Source: Pseudomonas sp. GD04091 (GTDB taxonomy: Bacteria; Pseudomonadota; Gammaproteobacteria; Pseudomonadales; Pseudomonadaceae). From it: a stretch of 64,000 bases of DNA. Where the stretch lies: contig NZ_JAOEBG010000025.1 in assembly GCF_029836165.1 (NCBI RefSeq), positions 1-64,000 on the forward strand, in the 5' to 3' direction. Made by a program: the position numbers and the translations under genes. The notes under the pieces were generated by a model that made no database searches, was not told the origin of the DNA, and saw only the letters and a list, made by a program, of their open reading frames with translations. Numbering within the stretch: the stretch's first letter is position 1; every line of letters begins with the position of its first letter. This document shows, in pieces, positions 38,589 through 47,245 of the stretch.

Positions 38589-38653
38589 TGGCCCTTGAAA
38601 AGCAGGGTTGAAACCGGTATTCCTAGTCCCACATTTATAAAAGAACCAACATC

Positions 38654-40123
38654 ATGGCTGCGATCAGTGTCGAACCTTGCACCTTCGCCCTCTTCGGCGC
38701 CCTTGGCGACCTGGCCTTGCGCAAGCTGTTTCCCGCGCTCTACCAGCTCGACCGCGCCGACCTCCTGCACCCGGACACCCGTCTGCTGGCCCTGGCCCGC
38801 GAGCCGGGCAGCGCGCAGGAGCACCTGAACACCATCGAGGCCCATCTGCGCCGCCACGTCGCCGAAGCGGAGCTCGACGCGGTGTCGCTGGCGCGCTTTC
38901 TCGAACGCCTCGATTACCTGCACCTGGATTTCGTCCAGCCCGAGGGCTACCAGGCCCTGGCCGAGCAGGCCCCGGCCGAGTTGCCGCTGATCGCCTATTT
39001 CGCCACGGCGGCGGCGGTCTACGGCGCGATCTGTGAAAACCTCGACAAGGTCGGCCTGGCCTCGCGCACCCGGGTGGTGCTGGAAAAGCCCATCGGCCAT
39101 GACCTGGAGTCGTCGCGCCGGGTCAACGATGCGGTGGCGCGGTTCTTCCCCGAGAGCCGGGTTTATCGCATCGACCACTACCTGGGCAAGGAGACGGTCC
39201 AGAACCTGATCGCCCTGCGCTTCGCCAACAGCCTGTTCGAAACCCAGTGGAACCAGAATTCCATCTCCCATGTGGAGATCACCGTCGCCGAGAAGGTCGG
39301 CATCGAGGGCCGCTGGGGCTACTTCGACAAGGCCGGCCAGCTGCGTGACATGATCCAGAACCACCTGCTGCAGCTGCTCTGCCTGATCGCCATGGACCCG
39401 CCCAGCGACCTGTCGGCCGACAGTATCCGCGACGAGAAGGTCAAGGTGCTCAAGGCACTGGCGCCGATCACCGGCGAGGGCCTCAGCACCCATGTGGTGC
39501 GCGGCCAGTACATCGCCGGTTTCAGCGATGGCAAGCCGGTGCCAGGCTACCTGGAAGAAGACAACGCCAATGCCCAGAGTGACACGGAGACCTTCGTCGC
39601 CCTGCGCGCCGACATCCGCAACTGGCGCTGGTCGGGCGTGCCGTTCTACCTGCGTACCGGCAAGCGCATGCCGCAGAAGCTGTCGCAGATCGTCATCCAC
39701 TTCAAGGAAACCCCGCACTATATCTTCGCCCCGGAACAGCGTTTGCAGATCGGCAACAAGCTGATCATTCGCCTGCAGCCGGACGAGGGCATTTCGCTGC
39801 GGGTGATGACCAAGGAGCAGGGCCTGGACAAGGGCATGCAACTGCGCAGCGGCCCGCTGCAGCTGAACTTCTCCGACACCTGGCGCAGCGCGCGAATTCC
39901 GGATGCCTACGAGCGTCTGCTGCTGGAAGTGATGCGCGGCAACCAGAACCTGTTCGTGCGCAAGGACGAGATCGAATATGCCTGGAAATGGTGCGATCAG
40001 CTGATCGCCGGCTGGAAGACCAGCGGCGACGCGCCCAAGCCCTATGCGGCCGGTTCCTGGGGGCCGATGAGCTCGATTGCATTGATCACTCGCGATGGGA
40101 GGGCCTGGTATGGCGATATCTGA
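38654..40123 (+). CDS. zwf: Glucose-6-phosphate 1-dehydrogenase
   Basis: 489-residue NADP-linked dehydrogenase making 6-phosphogluconolactone. The dinucleotide fold ALFGALGDLALRKLFPAL and the substrate motif RIDHYLGKETVQN (about 170-182, with catalytic His and Lys) are intact. It overlaps pgl by 14 bases. It is the first gene of the zwf-pgl-eda operon, which together converts glucose 6-phosphate to pyruvate and triose phosphate with Edd encoded upstream. Confidence 0.97.
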   Translation: MAAISVEPCTFALFGALGDLALRKLFPALYQLDRADLLHPDTRLLALAREPGSAQEHLNTIEAHLRRHVAEAELDAVSLARFLERLDYLHLDFVQPEGYQALAEQAPAELPLIAYFATAAAVYGAICENLDKVGLASRTRVVLEKPIGHDLESSRRVNDAVARFFPESRVYRIDHYLGKETVQNLIALRFANSLFETQWNQNSISHVEITVAEKVGIEGRWGYFDKAGQLRDMIQNHLLQLLCLIAMDPPSDLSADSIRDEKVKVLKALAPITGEGLSTHVVRGQYIAGFSDGKPVPGYLEEDNANAQSDTETFVALRADIRNWRWSGVPFYLRTGKRMPQKLSQIVIHFKETPHYIFAPEQRLQIGNKLIIRLQPDEGISLRVMTKEQGLDKGMQLRSGPLQLNFSDTWRSARIPDAYERLLLEVMRGNQNLFVRKDEIEYAWKWCDQLIAGWKTSGDAPKPYAAGSWGPMSSIALITRDGRAWYGDI

Positions 40124-40823
40124 ACTGCAACTGCCGGCGACGGTAAAGGTGCATCAGCTGGCTGATGCGAAAACCCTGGCGGCGACCCTCGCCGCAGACG
40201 TGGCCGAGCGACTGCGCCAGGCCATCGCCAGCAAGGGCCAGGCCTGCGTGGTGCTGTCCGGTGGCCGCAGCCCGGTGCCGTTTCTCGAGAAGCTGGCCGC
40301 AGAACAGCTGGACTGGTCGAAGGTCACCGTGAGCCTGGCGGACGAGCGCTGGGTGCCGGTGGCGCACGGTGACAGCAACGCCGGCCTGCTGGCCCGCCAC
40401 CTGCTCAAGGGGGCGGCGGCCAAGGCACGCTTCATCGGCCTCTACCAGCCTGCCGCCACCTTGGAAGCCGCCGCCGAGCAGGCCGACCAGGTGCTCGCCG
40501 ACCTGCCACCGATCGATGTGCTGGTGCTGGGCATGGGCGACGATGGCCACACGGCCTCGCTGTTCCCTGCCAGCCCCAACCTGCGCCAGGGCCTGGCCAA
40601 GGTCGGCGAGCGTCGTTGTCTGCCGATGCTGGCGCCCAGCGTGCCCCACCAGCGCCTGAGCATGACCCGCGCGCTGCTGGCCAGCGCCGGCTTCATCGCC
40701 CTTTCCGTGCAAGGCGCGGGCAAGCTTGCCACCCTGCGTGCCGCCCTGGCCGCCGAAGACCCAACCGAAATGCCGATTCGCGCCTTTCTTCACGACCCCC
40801 TGGACATCTACTGGTGCCCATGA
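40110..40823 (+). CDS. pgl: 6-phosphogluconolactonase
   Basis: 237-residue lactonase of the glucosamine-6-phosphate isomerase fold (DevB type), hydrolysing 6-phosphogluconolactone. Typical residues: VVLSGGRSPVPFLEKL, LADERWVP and GMGDDGHTASLFP. I chose ATG 40110 (MAISELQLP), which lies inside the end of zwf and has GGGAGGG upstream; an in-frame start five codons earlier is less likely. Confidence 0.95.
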   Translation: MAISELQLPATVKVHQLADAKTLAATLAADVAERLRQAIASKGQACVVLSGGRSPVPFLEKLAAEQLDWSKVTVSLADERWVPVAHGDSNAGLLARHLLKGAAAKARFIGLYQPAATLEAAAEQADQVLADLPPIDVLVLGMGDDGHTASLFPASPNLRQGLAKVGERRCLPMLAPSVPHQRLSMTRALLASAGFIALSVQGAGKLATLRAALAAEDPTEMPIRAFLHDPLDIYWCP

Positions 40824-40840
40824 GCCAAGGACCCATTGTC

Positions 40841-41515
40841 ATGACCACCCTCGAACGCCCACAGCCTTTGCTCTCGATGGCCGAGAAAGCCGAGCGCATC
40901 GATGCGATCTGCGACAAGGCGCGCATCCTGCCGGTGATCACCATCGCCCGTGAGGAGGACATCCTGCCACTGGCCGACGCCCTGGCCGCTGGCGGCATCC
41001 GCACCCTGGAAGTGACCCTGCGCTCGCAGCATGGCCTGAAGGCCATCCAGGTCCTGCGCGAGCAGCGTCCCGAGCTGTGCGTCGGCGCCGGTACCGTGCT
41101 CGACCGCGGCATGTTCGCCGCCGTCGAGGCCGCGGGCGCGCAGTTCGTCGTCACCCCGGGCATCACCCAGGACATCCTCGAGGCCGGCGTGCAAAGCGAT
41201 ATCCCGCTGCTGCCGGGCATCAGCACGCCGTCCGAGATCATGATGGGCTACGCCCTGGGCTACCGCCGCTTCAAGCTGTTCCCGGCCGAGATCAGCGGTG
41301 GCGTGGCGGCGATCAAGGCCTTCGCTGGCCCGTTCGGCGACATTCGTTTCTGCCCGACCGGTGGGGTGAATCCGGCCAACGTGCGCAACTACATGGCCCT
41401 GCCCAACGTGATGTGCGTGGGTGGTACCTGGATGCTCGACAGCAGCTGGATCAAGAACGGCGACTGGGCGCGGATCGAGGCGTGCAGCGCCGAGGCGATG
41501 GCGTTGCTGGACTGA
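40841..41515 (+). CDS. eda: KDPG aldolase
   Basis: 224-residue class I aldolase splitting KDPG to pyruvate and glyceraldehyde 3-phosphate. The Schiff-base lysine is Lys145 in RRFKLFPAE, and catalytic Glu57 is in TLEVTLRS. I chose ATG 40841 (MTTLERP) with AAGGA upstream; an ATG at 40820 overlapping the pgl stop (ATGA) would add seven residues and cannot be excluded. A clear intrinsic terminator (41544-41571) follows, closing the operon. Confidence 0.95.
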   Translation: MTTLERPQPLLSMAEKAERIDAICDKARILPVITIAREEDILPLADALAAGGIRTLEVTLRSQHGLKAIQVLREQRPELCVGAGTVLDRGMFAAVEAAGAQFVVTPGITQDILEAGVQSDIPLLPGISTPSEIMMGYALGYRRFKLFPAEISGGVAAIKAFAGPFGDIRFCPTGGVNPANVRNYMALPNVMCVGGTWMLDSSWIKNGDWARIEACSAEAMALLD

Positions 41516-41543
41516 CAGATTTCGTTGTGTGCTACACGGTTAT

Positions 41544-41571
41544 GGGGCGCTTGGTCGGCGCCCCTTTTTTT
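41544..41571 (+). terminator. Intrinsic terminator of zwf-pgl-eda
   Basis: GGGGCGC and GCGCCCC form a 7-bp GC stem with a 7-base loop, followed at once by seven T. It starts 28 bases after the eda stop. Confidence 0.9.
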
Positions 41572-41618
41572 CGCCTGCAGTTGCGCCTTGCAGGGTGATC
41601 GGCATTCACGCATCCCCC

Positions 41619-41737
41619 TGTAGGAGCGGCCTTGTGTCGCGAAAGGGGCGCGCAGCGGCCCCTGGATTTCAGCGTTCATGCAAAGATCGCCGGGGCCGCC
41701 TTGCGGCCCTTTCGCGACACAAGGCCGCTCCTACAGG
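41619..41737. repeat. REP pair between eda and leuA
   Basis: Forward unit 41619-41662 and inverted unit 41692-41737 with a 29-bp spacer (begins TGGATTTCAGCG, ends AAAGATCGCC) that is nearly the same as in the copy at 59401. Confidence 0.9.
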
Positions 41738-41762
41738 GGTGCAGTACGAAGCGACAGGCATG

Positions 41763-41790
41763 AAAAAGCCCGCATCGAGGATGCGGGCTT
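41763..41790 (-). terminator. Intrinsic terminator of leuA
   Basis: Read on the minus strand, AGCCCGCAT and ATGCGGGCT form a 9-bp stem with a five-base loop, followed by TTTTT. It starts 18 bases after the leuA stop. Confidence 0.9.
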
Positions 41791-41807
41791 CGGTCATCGG
41801 CGATGGC

Positions 41808-43481
41808 TTACGCCGCCTTGGCCTGCTGCTGGCTCAGCGATCGGTTCAGCGCGCTGAACAGTGCCTTGAAGCTGGCCGTGGTGATGTTCTCGTCGATGCC
41901 CACGCCATGTACCGGGCGGCCACCGGCCACGCGCAGTTCGATGTAGGCCGCCGCCTTGGCGTTGGTGCCGGCGCCGATGGCGTGTTCGTTGTAGTCCATG
42001 ATCTCCACGCTGACCGGCAAGCCGGCCACCAGCGCTTCCAGGGCGCCGTTGCCCTTGCCGTGCCAGTGCAGGGTGGTCTCGCCTTCACCGGAGACTTCCA
42101 CCTGCACATGGCTGCTGCCGTTCTCTTCCTGCAGGCGGTGGCTGACCAGCGCATACGGTGCGTTGGCCTGGAGGTATTCCTTCTGCAGCAGCTTGTAGAT
42201 CTGCTCGGCGGTCATTTCCAGGCCGAGGCGGTCGGTCTCGCCCTGCACCACCTGGCTGAACTCGATCTGCATGCGGCGCGGCAGGCTGATGCCGTACTCC
42301 TGCTCGAGCAGGTAGGTGATGCCACCCTTGCCGGACTGGCTGTTGACGCGGATCACCGCCTCGTAGCTGCGGCCGATGTCGGCCGGGTCGATCGGCAGGT
42401 ACGGCACTTCCCACAGCTCGCCGTCCTTCTGCTGGGTGAAGCCCTTGCGGATGGCATCCTGGTGCGAGCCGGAGAACGCGGTGTGCACCAGGTCGCCGAC
42501 GTACGGGTGGCGTGGGTGCACCGGCAGCTGGTTGCATTCCTCGACGACCTTGCGCACGCCGTCGATGTCGGAGAAGTCCAGCTGCGGGTCGATGCCCTGG
42601 GTGTAGAGGTTCAGCGCCAGGGTCACCAGGTCGACGTTGCCGGTGCGCTCGCCGTTGCCGAACAGGCAGCCTTCGGCACGATCGGCGCCGGCCATCAGGC
42701 CCAGCTCGGTGGCGGCGATACCGGTGCCACGGTCGTTGTGGGTGTGCAGGCTGATGATCACGCTGTCGCGGCGGTTGACGTTGCGGCAGAACCATTCGAT
42801 CTGGTCGGCGTAGACGTTCGGCGTGGCGACTTCGACGGTGGCCGGCAGGTTGAGGATGATCTTGTGCTCAGGCGTCGGGTTCCACACCTCGATCACCGCG
42901 TCGCACACCTCCTTGGCGAACGCCAGTTCGGTGGCGCTGAAGGTTTCCGGCGAGTACTGGAAGGTCCACTGGGTTTCCGGCTGCTGGGCGGCGTACTTGA
43001 CGAACAGCTTGGCCGCATTGACCGCGATGTCCTTCACGCCTTGCTTGTCCTGGTTGAAGACGATGCGGCGGAACGACGGGCAGGTGGCGTTGTACAGGTG
43101 GACGATGGCCTTCTTGGCGCCGCGCAGGGACTCGAAGGTGCGGGCGATCAGGTCTTCACGGGCCTGGGTGAGCACCTGGATGGTGGTGTCGTCCGGGATG
43201 TGGCCGTCCTCGATCAGGCTGCGCACGAAGTCGAAATCGGTCTGCGAGGCGGACGGGAATGCCGCTTCGATTTCCTTCACGCCCACCTGCACCAAGGTCT
43301 TCCAGAACCGCAGCTTCTTCTCCGAGTCCATCGGCTCGATCAGCGACTGGTTGCCATCACGCAGGTCGGAGCTGCACCAGATCGGCGCCTGGGTGATGGT
43401 CTTCGACGGCCAGGTGCGGTCGGGCAGGTCGATGGTCGGGAACGCGCGGTACTTCTTCGATGGGTCTTTGAGCATGGTCAT
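41808..43481 (-). CDS. leuA: 2-isopropylmalate synthase
   Basis: 557-residue LeuA of the long type, joining acetyl-CoA and 2-ketoisovalerate in the first leucine step. The catalytic TIM barrel has SDLRDGNQSL (metal and substrate motif) and SLHTHNDRGTG (metal ligands); the C-terminal regulatory domain (about 430-557) binds leucine. ATG 43481 has AAGGA eight bases upstream; a second ATG at 43475 is possible. It is preceded by a Leu-rich leader peptide and a hairpin pair, suggesting attenuation. Confidence 0.96.
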   Translation of the reverse strand: MTMLKDPSKKYRAFPTIDLPDRTWPSKTITQAPIWCSSDLRDGNQSLIEPMDSEKKLRFWKTLVQVGVKEIEAAFPSASQTDFDFVRSLIEDGHIPDDTTIQVLTQAREDLIARTFESLRGAKKAIVHLYNATCPSFRRIVFNQDKQGVKDIAVNAAKLFVKYAAQQPETQWTFQYSPETFSATELAFAKEVCDAVIEVWNPTPEHKIILNLPATVEVATPNVYADQIEWFCRNVNRRDSVIISLHTHNDRGTGIAATELGLMAGADRAEGCLFGNGERTGNVDLVTLALNLYTQGIDPQLDFSDIDGVRKVVEECNQLPVHPRHPYVGDLVHTAFSGSHQDAIRKGFTQQKDGELWEVPYLPIDPADIGRSYEAVIRVNSQSGKGGITYLLEQEYGISLPRRMQIEFSQVVQGETDRLGLEMTAEQIYKLLQKEYLQANAPYALVSHRLQEENGSSHVQVEVSGEGETTLHWHGKGNGALEALVAGLPVSVEIMDYNEHAIGAGTNAKAAAYIELRVAGGRPVHGVGIDENITTASFKALFSALNRSLSQQQAKAA

Positions 43482-43536
43482 GGAAGCAATCCTTTTATGT
43501 GCGGCCGTGATCGGGCCTGCCGAACGAATACGAGAG

Positions 43537-43585
43537 AAAAAGGCGAGGCGACGCGATTCACCCTGGTAGTCGGGCGCTGACCAGG
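43537..43585 (-). promoter_or_regulatory. Candidate leuA transcription attenuator
   Basis: On the minus strand CCTGGT (43585-43580) pairs with ACCAGG (43567-43562). The last bases of that arm overlap a second stem, AGGGTGA (43564-43558) with TCGCCTT (43546-43540, two G-U pairs), which is followed by a run of T (five from 43541 to 43537). The two stems exclude each other, and the leader peptide stop is inside the second. This is the layout of an attenuator, although the second stem is weak. Confidence 0.5.
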
Positions 43586-43629
43586 CATAGGCTGCGATGT
43601 TGTCGGAGCAGGGTGCTGAAGATGTTCAT
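43558..43629 (-). CDS. leuA leader peptide (23 residues)
   Basis: A short frame, too small for usual gene finders, reads MNIFSTLLRQHRSLCLVSAR then LPG and stops. Five of 23 residues are Leu, two of them using CTA, a rare codon in GC-rich Pseudomonas. It has AGGG and TTGAG just before the ATG at 43629 and ends 77 bases before leuA, in the middle of the candidate attenuator. Ribosome stalling at the Leu codons under leucine shortage would be the expected control. Confidence 0.6.
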   Translation of the reverse strand: MNIFSTLLRQHRSLCLVSARLPG

Positions 43630-43777
43630 GTGCTCAACCCTAACCAGTGGGTTGGGGGATGGCAAGCATTGCGGAAAAATTGAGAGAAATGCTTAAAAAA
43701 ACTGATTGGTAGAAATTGTGTGGCTTTAATTTTTGTTTTGTTGAGATTTTCTTGCGTGATGTTTTTCCATTGCGCAA

Positions 43778-43848
43778 ATCGCGGGGCAAGCCCTCTCCCA
43801 CGTGACCTGGGGTGGCATCGTGGGAGCGGGCTTGCCCTGCGACAGCGG
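43778..43848. repeat. Classical REP pair after the M23 peptidase gene
   Basis: ATCGCGGGGCAAGCCCTCTC (from 43778) and CGTGGGAGCGGGCTTGCCCTGCG (43819-43848) are inverted copies of the second REP family, adjoining the peptidase stop. Upstream (43660-43770) is a strikingly AT-rich stretch that should hold the leuA promoter, but I see no convincing -35/-10 pair. Confidence 0.75.
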
Positions 43849-43850
43849 TT

Positions 43851-44678
43851 TCAGGGTTGGAACGCGCCGATGAAGATCGCCGGATCGACGCGCGCATCGT
43901 TCAGGCTGACGTTCCAGTGCATGTGCGGTCCGGTAGCGCGTCCGGTCGAACCCACGCGCCCCACCACCTCGCCACGGCGCAGCACCTGCCCAGGCTTCAC
44001 GTCGATCTTCGACATGTGGCAGAACATGCTGATGAACCCTTGCCCATGGTCGACGAACACCGTGCGGCCATTGAAGAAGTAGTCCCCCACCAGGATCACC
44101 TTGCCGTTGGCCGGGGTCTTGATCGGCGTGCCGGCGGGCACGGCGAAGTCCAGGCCGGCATGCGGGTTGCGTTCTTCGCCGTTGAAGAAGCGGCGTACGC
44201 CGAACTTGCTCGACAGCGGGCCGTTGACCGGCTTGTCGAGGATCAGGTTGCTCGGCAGGGTGGGGCTGAAGCTGCGATAGGCCGTGATCTGTTCGGCCAG
44301 CTCGCGGTCGATGCGCTTGAGGTCCTGGGGCTCGGGATTGACCTGGCGCTTGTTCTTCAGGGTGATGTGCTGCTCGGGATACTTCTTGCTGCCCACGGTG
44401 AACGGCAGGGTGCGAGCGCCCTGGGTGAGCACCGCGCTGCCGGGCTTCTGGGTCAGGGGAATGCCGACGATGGCCAGCCAGTTGTCCTGCTCCCTGACCA
44501 CCAGTACCGGCTTGCCATCGAAGCGGGCGGTCGGGGCGCTGGCCGACGGCCCCAGGTCGATCACCGCCACGCCACCCGGCACCGGCTTGTTGAGGGTGCG
44601 AGTGATGTAGCTGGCCTGGGCCGCAGTGAGCGGCAGCAGCAGGGCGAGGGCGAGCAGTGGCGTGAACAGGCGGGGCAT
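43851..44678 (-). CDS. M23 family murein peptidase
   Basis: 275-residue exported metallopeptidase. A signal peptide (about 1-22, LLALALLLPLTAAQA) is followed by an N-terminal beta-rich domain and a LytM/M23 domain (about 155-270). Zinc ligands are visible: His173 and Asp177 in NPHAGLDFA, and His254 in GPHMHWNVS; His221 and His252 complete the active site. It probably cuts peptidoglycan cross-bridges or activates amidases in the periplasm. It starts four bases after the xseA stop, so it is likely co-transcribed. Confidence 0.92.
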   Translation of the reverse strand: MPRLFTPLLALALLLPLTAAQASYITRTLNKPVPGGVAVIDLGPSASAPTARFDGKPVLVVREQDNWLAIVGIPLTQKPGSAVLTQGARTLPFTVGSKKYPEQHITLKNKRQVNPEPQDLKRIDRELAEQITAYRSFSPTLPSNLILDKPVNGPLSSKFGVRRFFNGEERNPHAGLDFAVPAGTPIKTPANGKVILVGDYFFNGRTVFVDHGQGFISMFCHMSKIDVKPGQVLRRGEVVGRVGSTGRATGPHMHWNVSLNDARVDPAIFIGAFQP

Positions 44679-44681
44679 GTG

Positions 44682-46061
44682 TCAGTCCAGTAGCGAGAGG
44701 GTGACCGGGGTCTGGTGGTTGTCTTCGACCCGCACCTTGAGCTCGCCCTCGTTGAGGCGGGCGGTCAGGCGTTGGCCGTTGTGGGTCTGCGCGGCGCTGC
44801 GGATGGCCTGGCCACGCTCGTCGAGCAGGATGCTGTAGCCACGGGCGAGGGTGGCCAGTGGGCTGACCACCTGCAAGGTCTGCAGCTGCGCCTGGAACCG
44901 CTGGCGACGATCCTTGAGCACGTCGCGCATGGCCCGTGGCAGGCGTTCGGCGAGGCTGTCCAGGCGCTGCTTGAGCAGTTTCAGGCTGCGCCCCGGATGT
45001 TGCGCGGCCAGGCGCGTGTCGAGACGGCCGAGGCGTTCGTGGCGTTGGCTCATGCCGAGCATGAAGGCGCGGCGCAGGCGCATGTCCAGATCGTCCAGGC
45101 GCTGGGCCTGCTGGCGCAGGCGCTCGCCCGGGTGGCGCAGGCGGCGGCTCAGGCCTTCCACGCGCAGGCGGTCGTGGGCCAGGCGGCTTTGCATGCGCAG
45201 CAGCAGGCGCCGCCGAAGGCTGTCCAGACGCTGCTGCAGGCCGCTGCTGTCGGGAGCGAGCAGTTCGGCGGCGGCCGATGGCGTGGGCGCGCGCATGTCC
45301 GCGACGAAGTCGCTGATCGACACGTCGGTCTCATGGCCTACCGCGCTGACGACAGGCGTGACGCACGCGGCCACGGCGCGGGCCACGGCCTCTTCGTTGA
45401 AGCACCAGAGGTCTTCCAGCGAGCCGCCGCCACGGGCCAGGATCAGGGCATCGAAGCCTTGCCGGTCGGCCATTTGCAGGGCGCGGACGATCTGATTGAT
45501 GGCTTCGCGTCCCTGCACCGCGGTGGGGATCAGGTTCAACTCGACCTGCGGCGCGCGGCGGCGGAAAACGCTGATGATGTCGCGGATCACCGCGCCGGTG
45601 GGCGAGGTGACGATGCCAATGCGTTGCGGATGCGCTGGCAGCGGCTTCTTGCGTTCGGTGCTGAACAGGCCCTCGGCGCCGAGATTTTCCTTCAAGGCTT
45701 CGAACGCCAGGCGCAGGGCGCCGTCGCCGGCAGGCTCGACGGTGTCGAGAATCAGCTGATAGTCGCCGCGCCCCTCGAACAGCGAGACCTTGCCGCGCAC
45801 CCGCACCGCCAGGCCGTCACGCAGGGCCTGGCGCACCCGGGCGGCGTTCTGCCGGAACAACGCGCAGCGAATCTGCGCACCACTGTCCTTGAGGGTGAAG
45901 TACAGGTGACCGGAGGCCGGGCGGGCGAGGTTGGAAATCTCGCCCTCCACCCAGACACTGCGGAACACGTCCTCGAGCAGCACGCGAGCGCGGCCGTTGA
46001 GCTGGCTGACGGTGAGGACCTCGCGGTCCAGGCCAAGTCGTTCGAAAGGGTCTCTGATCAT
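44682..46061 (-). CDS. xseA: Exodeoxyribonuclease VII large subunit
   Basis: 459-residue XseA, catalytic subunit of exonuclease VII, degrading single-stranded DNA together with XseB (not in the window). It begins MIRDPFERLGLDREVLTVSQ, then an OB-fold (about 20-120), the nuclease core with GAVIRDIISV, ARGGGSLEDLWCFN and GHETDVSISDFVAD, and a long coiled coil (about 290-410). ATG 46061 fits the family N-terminus; upstream in-frame ATG codons exist, and no clear Shine-Dalgarno decides between them. Confidence 0.94.
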   Translation of the reverse strand: MIRDPFERLGLDREVLTVSQLNGRARVLLEDVFRSVWVEGEISNLARPASGHLYFTLKDSGAQIRCALFRQNAARVRQALRDGLAVRVRGKVSLFEGRGDYQLILDTVEPAGDGALRLAFEALKENLGAEGLFSTERKKPLPAHPQRIGIVTSPTGAVIRDIISVFRRRAPQVELNLIPTAVQGREAINQIVRALQMADRQGFDALILARGGGSLEDLWCFNEEAVARAVAACVTPVVSAVGHETDVSISDFVADMRAPTPSAAAELLAPDSSGLQQRLDSLRRRLLLRMQSRLAHDRLRVEGLSRRLRHPGERLRQQAQRLDDLDMRLRRAFMLGMSQRHERLGRLDTRLAAQHPGRSLKLLKQRLDSLAERLPRAMRDVLKDRRQRFQAQLQTLQVVSPLATLARGYSILLDERGQAIRSAAQTHNGQRLTARLNEGELKVRVEDNHQTPVTLSLLD

Positions 46062-46133
46062 GGGCGGCATCATAAAGGACATCGGTCCCGGTTGTCTGTT
46101 CCTGGCCCGGTCGCCGGGGCAGGGCGCGATCAT

Positions 46134-46252
46134 TGTAGGAGCGGCCTTGTGTCGCGAAAGGGCTGCGACGCAGCCCCAGTTTTTCAGCTTTGCCGCAGAG
46201 ATTGCCGGGGCTGCTTTGCAGCCCTTTCGCGACACAAGGCCGCTCCTACAGG
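46134..46252. repeat. REP pair between xseA and a LysR gene
   Basis: Forward unit 46134-46177 and inverted unit 46207-46252 with a 29-bp spacer (AGTTTTTCAG...GAGATTGCC) related to the spacers at 41663 and 59401. Confidence 0.9.
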
Positions 46253-46269
46253 GTGTTTGCGCCGAGACC

Positions 46270-47148
46270 TCAACTTTTCATCGCTGCCGCAAACTGCTGC
46301 ACCAGCTCCCCGGCATCCCGCCGACAAGCCAGCGCCACGGTACTCTGGCAAGCCTCGGCCAGCGGCACGAAGCGCACCGCCGGCGGGGCGATCTCGCGCA
46401 TGCTCGCCGGCAGCAAGGCCACCCCGAACCCGGCCTGGATCAGCTGCAGCTGCGTGGTCTTGCGGGACACCACCTGGGCCGCCTGGGGGAAGAAGCCTTC
46501 ATTCATGCACAGCGATGCCGACAGGTAGCTCAATCCGCCCCGCTCACGATGAGGGATGGAAATGAAGCGTTCTTCGCGCAACTGCCCCAGTCGGGCACTG
46601 GCCGCCGTGGCCAGCGGATGGTTCGCCGCCACCGCCAGCAGCAGGGGCTCGTCGAACAGTGCGTGCAGCTCCACGCCCTCGTGCTGGCGCAGAACTGGCA
46701 GGCGCAGCAGGCCGATTTCCAGGCGGCCTTCGGCGATGTCCTGCAGTTGCGCTTCCGACGATTGCTGGGCGATTTCCAGTGATACGCCAGGATTGGCCTT
46801 CAGGTAGCCGCCGAGGCGTTCGAGCAATCGCCCGGTCAATGGCACGGTGCTGGAGTGGTTCAGGCGCAGGCTGCCGCGCAGGCCCTGGCCGATTTTTCGG
46901 GCCAGGCGTTCGGCCTGGTCCAGGTCGGCCAGCAGGCGCCGGGCGCGGTCGAGGAACACCTGCCCGGCGGCGGTCAGTCGAGGCTGGCGGGCGGTGCGCT
47001 CGAACAAGGCCGTGTCGAGCTGCAGCTCCAGCTCCTTGATCTGTCGGCTCAGGGCGGACTGGGCGATGTACAGCCGTTCGGCGGCAGCACTGAAGCTGCC
47101 GCTCTCGGCGATTTCGACGAAATAGCGCAGTTGACGGGTGGATGTCAT
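46270..47148 (-). CDS. LysR-family transcriptional regulator
   Basis: 292-residue LysR regulator: winged helix-turn-helix (about 1-60, QLRYFVEIAESGSFSAAAER) and a periplasmic-binding-like effector domain (about 88-290). It is divergent from a TauE/SafE exporter gene, 97 bases away, with a long palindrome between them. The likely target is that exporter; the effector is unknown. Confidence 0.92.
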   Translation of the reverse strand: MTSTRQLRYFVEIAESGSFSAAAERLYIAQSALSRQIKELELQLDTALFERTARQPRLTAAGQVFLDRARRLLADLDQAERLARKIGQGLRGSLRLNHSSTVPLTGRLLERLGGYLKANPGVSLEIAQQSSEAQLQDIAEGRLEIGLLRLPVLRQHEGVELHALFDEPLLLAVAANHPLATAASARLGQLREERFISIPHRERGGLSYLSASLCMNEGFFPQAAQVVSRKTTQLQLIQAGFGVALLPASMREIAPPAVRFVPLAEACQSTVALACRRDAGELVQQFAAAMKS

Positions 47149-47151
47149 GTC

Positions 47152-47186
47152 ATGCCTTTTCGAGATGGCTCCTGGCGAAAAGGCAT
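47152..47186. promoter_or_regulatory. 11-bp palindrome in the LysR-TauE gap
   Basis: ATGCCTTTTCG (47152-47162) and CGAAAAGGCAT (47176-47186) are perfect inverted copies around a 13-base spacer, starting four bases before the LysR ATG at 47148. It is an excellent candidate operator for the LysR protein, repressing itself and controlling the exporter. Confidence 0.65.
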
Positions 47187-47245
47187 ATTAGTCGGCATGG
47201 CTCGGTGCTGGCTAACCTTGAGCTGTCTTCCCAGGAATCGCAGCA

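Noticed and set aside
41421..43580. 719-codon rightward frame across the eda end, REP pair and leuA
   Set aside because: It reads through a terminator and repeats and is antisense to leuA. It is not a gene.
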